Below are positions 1 through 5,803 of a DNA stretch of 7,845 bases, one piece after another. Position 1 is the stretch's first letter; every line of letters begins with the position of its first letter. The notes beneath the pieces are model-generated. The model had not been told where the DNA came from. It did no database searches and saw only the letters and a program-made list of their open reading frames with translations. A program made the translations under genes and the position numbers. Origin of the DNA: Gammaproteobacteria bacterium (lineage in GTDB: Bacteria > Pseudomonadota > Gammaproteobacteria > Pseudomonadales > Pseudomonadaceae); contig JAAZCO010000293.1 in the NCBI GenBank assembly GCA_012513235.1, positions 1 through 7,845 of the forward strand. The letters are read 5' to 3'.

Positions 1-1
1 A

Positions 2-229
2 AGTGGTTTACGCGGCTACGGTGAGTTGGTGATCATTAAACACAATGACACTTTCATCAGTGCTTATGGCCACAACCGGCGCCTGCTGGTGAAGGAAGGG
101 CAAGCAGTTAAAGCAGGGCAGCAAATTGCCGAAATGGGTTCAACAGGCACTGACCAAGTCAAATTGCACTTTGAAATTCGACGTCAAGGTAAACCTGTAG
201 ACCCATTGCAATATCTGCCTAAACGTTAA
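2..229 (+). CDS. nlpD: NlpD C-terminal fragment: LytM/M23-family amidase activator (5' end outside window)
   Basis: The reading frame is open from base 2 to a TAA at 227-229 and gives about 75 residues, beginning SGLRGYGELVIIKH and ending in DPLQYLPKR. This is the end of the LytM (M23 peptidase-like) domain of NlpD, an outer-membrane lipoprotein that activates the septal amidase AmiC during daughter-cell separation. The lipobox, LysM domain and linker lie upstream of the window. An active M23 enzyme would carry HxH in the last metal motif. Here it reads KLHFE, so one zinc ligand is missing, as expected for NlpD, which activates an amidase and does not cut peptidoglycan itself. The gene directly precedes rpoS, the standard arrangement in gammaproteobacteria. 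An internal TTG at base 26 should not be taken as the start, because the domain clearly continues upstream of it. Confidence 0.9.
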   Translation, partial: SGLRGYGELVIIKHNDTFISAYGHNRRLLVKEGQAVKAGQQIAEMGSTGTDQVKLHFEIRRQGKPVDPLQYLPKR

Positions 230-258
230 TTGCGATAGCCGCACACCAGCAGACATAT

Positions 259-292
259 GATTGCAATAGCCTAATAATCGGCTGCTGCAATC
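259..292 (+). other. Stem-loop in the nlpD-rpoS gap, just upstream of the rpoS ribosome-binding region
   Basis: GATTGCA (259-265) pairs with TGCAATC (286-292). AGCC (268-271) pairs with GGCT (280-283) inside a 2x2 internal loop (AT/GC), and the apical loop is 8 nt. The structure ends 12 bases before the AGGA at 304-307. No T-run follows, so it is not a convincing intrinsic terminator for nlpD. It is more likely part of the rpoS leader. The pairing is read directly from the sequence. Any regulatory role is inference. Confidence 0.45.
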
Positions 293-322
293 TACTATCT
301 GACAGGATGTGGGGTGGTAACA

Positions 323-1291
323 ATGAAACGACAGGGTTTAGCGTTTAAGCGTGTTGCAGAGGTTTCTGGTGAGTACAAAGTGCGTGCGCAAGCACACCAT
401 CAAGAGCCAGAATCCAAACATAAAAACAATAATAAAACTCAGCTCAAAGCGGTAAAAAGTCTCGATGCAACACAACTGTATTTAGATGCAATTGGACGCT
501 CGCCGCTATTAACTGCTGAGCAAGAAGTCGCGTATGCGCGTAGTGCTCTAGAGGGTGATACCCAGGCGCGAGCGCGGATGATCGAAAGTAATCTACGCTT
601 AGTGGTGAGTATTGCTAAGCGTTATCAAAATCGTGGTTTAGCGCTGCTGGATTTGATTGAGGAAGGTAATCTAGGCCTTATTCATGCGGTGACTAAGTTT
701 GATCCTGAGCGTGGGTTTCGGTTTTCAACTTATGCTACCTGGTGGATACGCCAAGCCGTTGAGCGCGGGATTATGAATTCGGCACGGGTTGTGCGTTTGC
801 CTGTGCATGTCTCCAAAGAACTCAATGCCTATTTAAAGTCGGTGCGTGAGCTCACTCAACAGCAAGGCGAATCGCTGAGTTTGGAGAACATAGCCAAGCA
901 CTTAGAGTTGCCTGTCACTTATGTACAGCAGATGCATGAGTTTAATGAGCATGCGCTATCACTGGATGCTGCCAATACACAGGATACGACTGTGAGTTTG
1001 CTGGATATGCTGGTGGATGAAAACCGCGGAGATCCCAGTGATGCAGTGCAAGATATTAATCTGGCAGCAAGCTTAGATGAGTGGGTGGGGGCTTTAAACC
1101 CGCGCTCACGGGAAGTGGTCTTACGTCGGTTTGGTTTGCGTGGTTACGACAGTCAAACCTTGCAAGCTATTGGTGAGGCTATGGGGTTAACTCGTGAGCG
1201 TGTCAGACAAATACAGGTCGATGCTTTGGCTCGTTTGCGCGAAGTGTTAGAGGCCAATGGTTTATCCAGTGAGTTATTGTTTAAAGGCTAA
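323..1291 (+). CDS. rpoS: RNA polymerase sigma factor RpoS (sigma-38), divergent
   Basis: This is the stationary-phase and general-stress sigma factor, a sigma-70 group 2 protein. Residue numbers count from ATG 323 (322 aa). Region 1.2 begins at DATQLYLDAIG (48-58). Region 2 spans about 86-155 and includes RMIESNLRLVV, LLDLIEEGNLGLI, FDPERGFRFSTYATWWIRQ. Region 3 covers about 158-235. Region 4 runs about 252-312, with the helix-turn-helix GLTRERVRQIQVDAL. The C-terminus NGLSSELLF is a Pseudomonas RpoS hallmark. I chose ATG 323 because GGGGTGG (311-317) lies 5 bases upstream and MKRQG aligns with other Pseudomonas starts. An in-frame GTG at 314 has AGGA 6 bases upstream and would add three residues. 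The N-terminus is basic where other RpoS proteins are acidic, and the usual ERAIMNQTRTIRLP is here ERGIMNSARVVRLP. The promoter is probably inside nlpD, outside the window. Confidence 0.93.
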   Translation: MKRQGLAFKRVAEVSGEYKVRAQAHHQEPESKHKNNNKTQLKAVKSLDATQLYLDAIGRSPLLTAEQEVAYARSALEGDTQARARMIESNLRLVVSIAKRYQNRGLALLDLIEEGNLGLIHAVTKFDPERGFRFSTYATWWIRQAVERGIMNSARVVRLPVHVSKELNAYLKSVRELTQQQGESLSLENIAKHLELPVTYVQQMHEFNEHALSLDAANTQDTTVSLLDMLVDENRGDPSDAVQDINLAASLDEWVGALNPRSREVVLRRFGLRGYDSQTLQAIGEAMGLTRERVRQIQVDALARLREVLEANGLSSELLFKG

Positions 1292-1300
1292 ACTGCTCAG

Positions 1301-1337
1301 GGCGCGTCTGTTGAACAAGTCAGGCAGCAGGCGCGCT
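1301..1337 (+). other. GC-rich stem-loop just after rpoS (possible weak terminator or 3' end stabiliser)
   Basis: GCGCGTCTG (1302-1310) pairs with CAGGCGCGC (1328-1336) through one G-U wobble. A second wobble is possible at 1301/1337, and the loop is 17 nt. It starts 10 bases after the rpoS stop codon. No T-run follows (the next bases are AATGGCGG), so it does not qualify as a classical intrinsic terminator. It may still mark or protect the rpoS 3' end. Confidence 0.35.
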
Positions 1338-1357
1338 AATGGCGGCAAAGCTTATTA

Positions 1358-1387
1358 TTGGCAGTGATTTGCGTTAAACTGTGTTAT
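1358..1387 (+). promoter_or_regulatory. Candidate sigma-70 promoter for rraA(-cmaX)
   Basis: TTGGCA (1358-1363) and TGTTAT (1382-1387) are separated by 18 bases. They lie about 30 bases upstream of the rraA ATG, with AAAAGGA (1404-1410) between them and the gene as ribosome-binding site. The match to the -35/-10 consensus is moderate. The 126-base gap after rpoS argues that rraA has its own promoter. A weaker pair, TTGAAC (1311-1316) and GCTAAT (1335-1340), overlaps the stem-loop. Confidence 0.35.
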
Positions 1388-1417
1388 TCATTTTCAAACT
1401 AGTAAAAGGAAATCACC

Positions 1418-1903
1418 ATGCAATACGTAACTCCTGATCTTTGTGACGCTTACCCTGAAGTGCAGGTTGTTGAGCCGATGTTTGCAAACTTTGGCGGGCG
1501 TGATTCATTTGGCGGTGAAATTGTGACTGTTAAATGCCATGAAGATAATTCAGTGGTTAAAGCTCAAGTTGCGTTGCCGGGTCAAGGTAAGGTAATGGTG
1601 GTTGATGGTGGTGGTTCATTACGTCGTGCTTTGCTCGGTGATATGTTGGCCGAGAAAGCTGCACAAAATGGTTGGGCGGGTATTATTGTTTACGGTTGTG
1701 TGCGTGACGTTGATGTTTTAGCGCAAACTGATTTAGGGATCCAGGCATTAGCGAGTCATCCGATGAAAACTGATAAGCGTGATATTGGTGATTTAAATGT
1801 GGTGGTGACTTTTGCTGGCGTGACCTTCCGTCCCGGCGAATACGTGTATGCGGATAACAACGGTATTATTGTGTCTGCCACAGCATTAAGTATGCCTGCA
1901 TAA
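1418..1903 (+). CDS. rraA: RraA-family protein (RNase E regulator homolog / possible oxaloacetate decarboxylase)
   Basis: The 161-aa length is the family norm. E. coli RraA binds RNase E and inhibits it. Related Pseudomonas proteins are class II metal-dependent 4-hydroxy-4-methyl-2-oxoglutarate aldolases or oxaloacetate decarboxylases. Diagnostic stretches are TPDLCDAYPE (5-14), PMFANFGGRDSFGG (20-33), VVDGGGSLRRALLGD (61-75), GCVRDVDVL (93-101) and GVTFRPGEYVYADNNGI (134-150). D75, R96 and D97 form the D-X20-R-D signature linked to the catalytic and metal site of the aldolase/decarboxylase group. E. coli RraA, as I recall its sequence, has RQ in place of RD. Catalytic activity is therefore plausible, and an RNase E role is not certain. 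The start is supported by AAGGA seven bases before ATG 1418. cmaX follows after 13 bases, so the two are probably co-transcribed. This matches PA1772 in the P. aeruginosa sigX region. Confidence 0.92.
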   Translation: MQYVTPDLCDAYPEVQVVEPMFANFGGRDSFGGEIVTVKCHEDNSVVKAQVALPGQGKVMVVDGGGSLRRALLGDMLAEKAAQNGWAGIIVYGCVRDVDVLAQTDLGIQALASHPMKTDKRDIGDLNVVVTFAGVTFRPGEYVYADNNGIIVSATALSMPA

Positions 1904-1916
1904 GAAGGCGCATTTT

Positions 1917-2924
1917 ATGAGTACAAGCATTCAGCATTCTGATCGATTAAGCCAAGGCTTGCTGCATGCTTTTGTGCTGGATGGTTGCGGTTCAGCGCAG
2001 GCGGTAAGCTTTGCTCAGTTGGCACAGTTGCAGTTGACTGAGCAACAAAGCTTATGGCTGCATTGGGATCGCAGTCATCAACACACAGAACAGTGGCTGC
2101 GTGAGGCCAGTGGGCTCAATGAGTTCTCTTGCGATTTATTGCTTGAAGAGAGTACGCGGCCACGCTTGTTACGCTTAGAGAATCAAGAATTATTACTGTT
2201 TTTGCGGGCGATTAATCTCAATGCCAATGCAGATGCAGACGATATGATTTCTTTGCGACTGTTTGTTAATCAGCAGCATATTTATTCATTGCGGCAACGG
2301 CCTGTACAGGTCACGCATGAGTTGATTAAGGCGTTTGAAAAAGGCTTTGGCCCTAAAAATACTGCAGAAGTTCTATTGTTTTTTGCGCAAAGTTTAACTG
2401 ATCGGCTTGAGCACGCTGTGAGTCAATTAGCAGACTCAGTCGACCAAGAAGAAGCAGATACCGATAACGATGAACGTCATGTTCCAGTGGTCTTGCCTTT
2501 GCTGCAAGCGCGCCGTCGAGCGGCTAATTTACGTCGTTTTTTAGCACCGCAGCGTGATGTGTTTGCTATGCTGACCCTGAGTCAAGAAACTTGGTTTATG
2601 CACGACGATGCCCTGTATTGGAACGAGCTGAATAACCGTTTAATGCTGCATCTGGAAGAATTGGAACTTACCCGCGAGCGCATAGGTCTAGTGCTCGAGA
2701 CAGAACACCGTCGACGCAACGAACGTATCAGTCATACCATGTACTTACTCACCATTATTACGGGGTTCTTTTTGCCTATGACCTTTGTCACTGGCTTGCT
2801 GGGCATTAATGTGGGTGGTATTCCTGGAGCTGATCACACCTATGGTTTTTTCGTGGCCTGTGTACTGCTGGCGTTGTTGGCCGTCAGTCAATGGCTGTTC
2901 TTTCGTTGGCTGCGTTGGGTATAA
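1917..2924 (+). CDS. cmaX: CmaX: CorA/ZntB-like divalent metal transporter
   Basis: This 335-aa protein has the CorA-superfamily design. A long cytoplasmic N-terminal domain (about 1-270) is rich in charged helices, including a coiled-coil-like stretch around 235-270 with many Glu and Arg. Two transmembrane helices follow near the C-terminus, at about 275-295 and 309-329. The signature between them reads GINVGGIPGA (296-305). Classical CorA has GMN. GIN followed by VGGIPG is typical of the ZntB branch, which transports zinc, so zinc rather than magnesium is the more likely substrate, but that is inference. CorA-type channels work as pentamers in the inner membrane. The start ATG 1917 has GAAGG (1905-1909) upstream and lies 13 bases after rraA. 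The position between rraA and crfX is that of PA1773 (cmaX) in P. aeruginosa. Confidence 0.88.
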   Translation: MSTSIQHSDRLSQGLLHAFVLDGCGSAQAVSFAQLAQLQLTEQQSLWLHWDRSHQHTEQWLREASGLNEFSCDLLLEESTRPRLLRLENQELLLFLRAINLNANADADDMISLRLFVNQQHIYSLRQRPVQVTHELIKAFEKGFGPKNTAEVLLFFAQSLTDRLEHAVSQLADSVDQEEADTDNDERHVPVVLPLLQARRRAANLRRFLAPQRDVFAMLTLSQETWFMHDDALYWNELNNRLMLHLEELELTRERIGLVLETEHRRRNERISHTMYLLTIITGFFLPMTFVTGLLGINVGGIPGADHTYGFFVACVLLALLAVSQWLFFRWLRWV

Positions 2925-2925
2925 T
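2895..2925 (+). promoter_or_regulatory. Possible promoter (-10 TATAAT) overlapping the cmaX stop, for crfX-cmpX
   Basis: A perfect TATAAT lies at 2920-2925, overlapping the cmaX TAA, about 57 bases before crfX. The -35 region is poor: TGTTCT at 2896-2901 with an 18-base spacer. There is no extended -10 TG. The position is reasonable for a crfX-cmpX(-sigX) promoter, but the match rests almost wholly on the -10 box. Confidence 0.25.
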
Positions 2926-2981
2926 ACGTACATCAAGCAAGCTGTCTGGATAAGACGCGGCATACAGGATTGACATAGGCT

Positions 2982-3227
2982 ATGATGCAAGACCCGTTTG
3001 AGCAGTCGCTACGCGATATGCTAAAAACTTCCGAAGCACAAACACACGATAATGTCTCAGTGGGCAAGGTACTGAAAAAGGCCAATCGTCAGCTGGGTGC
3101 GGGAGCCATTTTTACATTATTTGGGCGGGCGCTAGAGTCTGTGTTAATTGGTTTGAGTAATGGTTCGGCGCATGTCAAACCCGTGTCGAATTTATCTAAA
3201 AAAAATACTGCAAACAAGGCTGATTAA
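2982..3227 (+). CDS. crfX: CrfX family small protein, function unknown
   Basis: This 81-aa protein has no signal peptide and no full transmembrane helix. It starts MMQDPFEQSLRDMLK, has a central stretch KANRQLGAGAIFTLFGRALESVLIGL (about 33-58) that could form an amphipathic helix, and ends in a basic, Ala/Lys-rich tail. Size, position between cmaX and cmpX, and the N-terminal QDPFE motif fit CrfX (PA1774), for which no biochemical role is known to me. Two adjacent ATG codons (2982, 2985) compete. TAGG (2976-2979) is only 2 bases from the first but 5 from the second, and homologs as I recall them begin M-x-DPFE, so 2985 may be the true start. The stop lies 2 bases before the cmpX ATG, so the two are probably translationally coupled. 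Confidence 0.82.
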   Translation: MMQDPFEQSLRDMLKTSEAQTHDNVSVGKVLKKANRQLGAGAIFTLFGRALESVLIGLSNGSAHVKPVSNLSKKNTANKAD

Positions 3228-3229
3228 TT

Positions 3230-4054
3230 ATGCAACTTGATTCTTGGACACAAAATTTAGTCGGTGCAATGAGTGGTTTGTGGATTAAAATAGCCAGCTT
3301 CATTCCAAATTTATTTGGCGCTTTAATTCTAGTGGTCTTAGGTTTTTTAGTGGCTAAGTTACTGGATACTTTGTTGTCCAAGCTGTTAGCTAAATTAGGC
3401 CTAGATCGCTTAATGAGCGGTACAGGGTTAACTAAACTCTTGTCGCGCATTGGTATTAAAGCGCAGGTTTCAACGCTGATCGGTAAAATAGTTTATTGGT
3501 TTGTGCTGCTGATCTTCTTGATTTCAGCGGCTGAGTCTCTAGGGCTTGAGCGTGTATCAGCCACTCTAGACGTGTTAGCGTTATATTTACCAAAAATGTT
3601 TGCTGCTGCTTTGGTGTTGTTGGCTGGTATTTTACTGGCCCAATTGCTCAATAGCATGGTTAAAGGTGCTGCTGAAGGTGTGCGCCTTGAGTATGCTGCA
3701 GGTCTGGGGCGTATCGTCCAAGGCATGGTTATTATCATCAGTGTGTCGGTGGCTATTGGTCAGCTAGAAATTAAAGCTGAGCTGCTGAACTACGTTGTAG
3801 TGATTGTGCTGCTCACCATAGGGTTAGCCTGTGCGCTGGCTTTAGGTTTGGCGAGTAAAAGTATTGTTGGAGAGATTATTGCGGGTATCTATGTTCGCGA
3901 GCTCTACGAGTTGGGCCAAAATATACAGGTCAATGATGTCGAGGGACGCATTGAAGAAATCGGTACAGTAAAAACGATTTTGGTCAATGATGCGGGTGAG
4001 TGGTTTTATCTTGCTAACCGCGTCTTGCTTGAGCAGAAAGTCATCAGTCGTTGA
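3230..4054 (+). CDS. cmpX: CmpX: MscS-family mechanosensitive-channel-like inner-membrane protein
   Basis: This 274-aa membrane protein has hydrophobic segments at about 20-43, 83-104, 119-141, 163-180 and 185-208. They are arranged like the conserved-TM-helix repeats found in short MscS-like proteins. Residues about 210-270 form an MscS-type beta domain: GLASKSIVGEIIAGIYVRELYELGQNIQVNDVEG and onward, then a strand pair ending at NRVLLEQKV. The large C-terminal alpha/beta cage of E. coli MscS is absent, since the protein stops right after the beta domain. In P. aeruginosa, CmpX (PA1775) has been linked to membrane homeostasis and sigX expression, so it may sense envelope tension ahead of SigX. 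The start ATG 3230 lies 2 bases after the crfX stop with no strong ribosome site of its own, which suggests coupled translation. The 77-base gap to sigX has no clear terminator. Confidence 0.88.
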   Translation: MQLDSWTQNLVGAMSGLWIKIASFIPNLFGALILVVLGFLVAKLLDTLLSKLLAKLGLDRLMSGTGLTKLLSRIGIKAQVSTLIGKIVYWFVLLIFLISAAESLGLERVSATLDVLALYLPKMFAAALVLLAGILLAQLLNSMVKGAAEGVRLEYAAGLGRIVQGMVIIISVSVAIGQLEIKAELLNYVVVIVLLTIGLACALALGLASKSIVGEIIAGIYVRELYELGQNIQVNDVEGRIEEIGTVKTILVNDAGEWFYLANRVLLEQKVISR

Positions 4055-4108
4055 TGATTGAATAGGATTGACGTAGCGATGCTCCTTATACGTGTTCGCC
4101 ATATTTAT

Positions 4109-4137
4109 TTTGATAGCTGGTTTGACTTGTTTTGACT
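4109..4137 (+). repeat. Short direct repeats TTTGA(C)T overlapping the sigX start
   Basis: TTTGACT occurs at 4121-4127 and again at 4131-4137, exactly 10 bp apart. A related TTTGAT lies at 4109-4114. The second full copy contains the TTG start codon of sigX. The repeats could be a protein-binding site on one helix face, or chance in T-rich DNA. Confidence 0.3.
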
Positions 4138-4719
4138 GATATAAAAGCGTCACATCAGCGTTATGTCCCAGAAGAACTCAGTGATGAGGAACTCGTGGCG
4201 CATGCTAAAAATGAATTGTTCAATGTGACGCGAGCTTATGAAGAGTTGATGCGTCGCTACCAGCGCACTTTATTTAATGTATGTGCCCGCTATTTGGGTA
4301 ATGACCGTGATGCGGATGATGTCAGCCAAGAAATCATGTTAAAAGTGCTGTACGGATTAAAAAAGTTTGAAGGAAAGTCTAAGTTTAAAACATGGCTATA
4401 TAGTATTACTTATAACGAATGTACAACGCAGTATCGTAAAGATCGGCGTAAACGGCGTTTATTTGATGCTTTAAGCTTAAACCCCTTAGATGAAGAGATT
4501 GAGCCAGAACCTATCGATACTAAAAATACTGATTTAGATCGTTGGTTAGTAGGTGTAAATGCAATTGATCGAGAGATCATTATTTTACGTTTTGTCGCAG
4601 AGCTTGAGTTTCAAGACATTGCTAGCATCATGCATCTTGGCTTAAGTGCAACAAAAATGCGTTATAAACGCGCAATAGATCGACTACGCGAGAACTTTTC
4701 GCATATAATAGTAGACTAA
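4132..4719 (+). CDS. sigX: ECF RNA polymerase sigma factor SigX
   Basis: This 195-aa ECF-type sigma factor has only regions 2 and 4. Region 2 spans about 35-106: AYEELMRRYQRTLFNVCARYLGN, then DADDVSQEIMLKVL, then KFKTWLYSITYNEC, followed by a basic run RKDRRKRR. An acidic linker with several Glu/Pro residues (about 119-131) leads to region 4 at about 135-188, with ELEFQDIASIMHLGLSATKMRYKRAIDRL as the helix-turn-helix. It matches SigX of P. aeruginosa (PA1776), which responds to membrane stress and fatty-acid state and transcribes oprF. No anti-sigma gene is adjacent, as in P. aeruginosa. The start is TTG 4132: a stop at 4123-4125 closes the frame upstream and the next in-frame ATG is at residue 40, inside region 2. 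No good Shine-Dalgarno precedes the TTG, so translation initiation may be weak or controlled. Confidence 0.93.
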   Translation: MTDIKASHQRYVPEELSDEELVAHAKNELFNVTRAYEELMRRYQRTLFNVCARYLGNDRDADDVSQEIMLKVLYGLKKFEGKSKFKTWLYSITYNECTTQYRKDRRKRRLFDALSLNPLDEEIEPEPIDTKNTDLDRWLVGVNAIDREIIILRFVAELEFQDIASIMHLGLSATKMRYKRAIDRLRENFSHIIVD

Positions 4720-4735
4720 GTGTTTTAAGGTACGC

Positions 4736-4751
4736 CAAATAATATTATTTG
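4736..4751. promoter_or_regulatory. Perfect 16-bp AT-rich palindrome between sigX and oprF (candidate operator)
   Basis: CAAATAAT is followed directly by ATTATTTG, a perfect inverted repeat with no loop. It lies 16 bases after the sigX stop and 44 bases before the oprF ATG. With no spacer and mostly A-T pairs it would make a poor RNA terminator, but it has the shape of a dimeric regulator site. It contains TATTAT (4743-4748), which could be a -10 box, though no good -35 stands at the right distance. Confidence 0.4.
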
Positions 4752-4795
4752 CTGTGCTTGATAGAAACTAAGAAAAATGACGAGGATCGTATAAT

Positions 4796-5791
4796 ATGAA
4801 ATTAAAAAGCACCTTGGGTTTAGCCATTGGTTCTGTACTTGCTGTTTCCTCTTTGAGCGTTTTTGCTCAAGGCCAAGGTGCAGTTGAAGCTGAAGCATTT
4901 GCTAAGCACTACTTCACAGACAGCGTCCGTGATATGGAAAACGGTAATCTCTTCGGTGGTTCTGTTGGTTATTTCTTAACTGACGACGTTTCATTAAACC
5001 TGTCGTACGGTGAATACCACGACATGCGTTCTAACGACCGTCAAGATGCTATGGGCGGTATTGGTGGTCATAAAAACATCAAAGGTAGCTTGAGCTCACT
5101 TGATGCGGTATACCACTTCGGTACTCCAGGTGTTGGTCTGCGTCCTTACGTTTCTGCAGGTATGGGCCACCAGAGCATCAGCAACCTGACTCCACGCACT
5201 GGTCGTGACCACACTACTTTTGCAAACATCGGTGCTGGTGCGAAGTACTACTTCACTGAAAACGTATTTGCTAAAGCAAGCGTTGACGGTATGCATGGCT
5301 TCGACAACCACCAGTCAGAGTGGATGGCGGGCGTTGGTGTTGGTGTGAACTTCGGTGGCCGTGGCGCACCAGTTGCAGCACCAGTAGAGCCAGCTCCAGC
5401 TCCAGTTGAGCCAGTTGTTTACGAAGAAGTTGAAGCAGAGCCAGTACGCGTTGAGCTAGACGTTAAATTTGATTTTGACAAAGCTAACGTTAAGCAGGAC
5501 AGCTACAGCGACATCGAAAACTTAGCTGAGTTCATGAAGCAGTACCCACAAACAGCAACAACTGTTGAAGGTCACACTGACTCAACAGGTAATGCTGCGT
5601 ATAACCAAAAGCTATCTGAGCGTCGTGCTGGCGCGGTACGTGATACTTTGGTTAACCAGTTTGGCGTAGAAGCTAGCCGTATCAATGCGGTTGGTTATGG
5701 TAAAGAGCGTCCAGTTGCTGATAACGCAACGAACGAAGGCCGTGCTATCAACCGTCGCGTAGAAGCGTCAGTAGAAGCACAAGCTCAGTAA
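4796..5791 (+). CDS. oprF: Major outer-membrane porin OprF (OmpA family)
   Basis: A 331-aa precursor. The signal peptide (1-24) has a Lys-rich start, a hydrophobic core and cleavage after VFA, so the mature protein begins QGQGAVEAE. Residues about 25-188 form the eight-stranded OprF beta-barrel, including GGSVGYFLTDDVSLNLSYGEYHD, YHFGTPGVGLRPYVSAG and GVNFGG. A Pro/Ala/Val/Glu linker occupies 189-217. The OmpA peptidoglycan-binding domain is 218-327, with FDFDKANV, the DAP-binding residues D262 (GHTDSTG) and R277 (LSERRA), and GYGKERPVADN. The P. aeruginosa protein (350 aa) has a cysteine-containing, Asp-rich TSP3-like insert in the linker. Here it is missing and the protein has no cysteine. 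OprF is a structural protein and slow porin joining outer membrane to peptidoglycan. GAGGA (4782-4786), nine bases before ATG 4796, is a good ribosome site. It lies downstream of its expected regulator SigX and ends at a strong terminator. Confidence 0.96.
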   Translation: MKLKSTLGLAIGSVLAVSSLSVFAQGQGAVEAEAFAKHYFTDSVRDMENGNLFGGSVGYFLTDDVSLNLSYGEYHDMRSNDRQDAMGGIGGHKNIKGSLSSLDAVYHFGTPGVGLRPYVSAGMGHQSISNLTPRTGRDHTTFANIGAGAKYYFTENVFAKASVDGMHGFDNHQSEWMAGVGVGVNFGGRGAPVAAPVEPAPAPVEPVVYEEVEAEPVRVELDVKFDFDKANVKQDSYSDIENLAEFMKQYPQTATTVEGHTDSTGNAAYNQKLSERRAGAVRDTLVNQFGVEASRINAVGYGKERPVADNATNEGRAINRRVEASVEAQAQ

Positions 5792-5803
5792 TTTTATGAG
5801 CTT

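Noticed and set aside
26..229. A separate 67-aa small protein starting at TTG 26
   Set aside because: The frame is open to the window edge and the residues before it continue the NlpD LytM domain.
2745..2990. Open frame of 81 codons antisense to the cmaX 3' end
   Set aside because: It lies opposite the conserved transmembrane part of cmaX, has no family-like sequence and no convincing ribosome site; treated as a shadow frame.
4068..4092. TTGACG plus TTATAC in the cmpX-sigX gap as a sigX promoter
   Set aside because: The spacing is about 12 bases, too short for a sigma-70 promoter, and no other -10 fits the TTGACG.
3842..4153. 103-codon frame antisense to cmpX and the sigX start
   Set aside because: It covers well-conserved coding sequence on the other strand and its protein looks like random translation of it.
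4790..4795. TATAAT directly before the oprF ATG as a -10 box
   Set aside because: Transcription would begin inside the coding region, past the ribosome site GAGGA, and no -35 stands at the right spacing.
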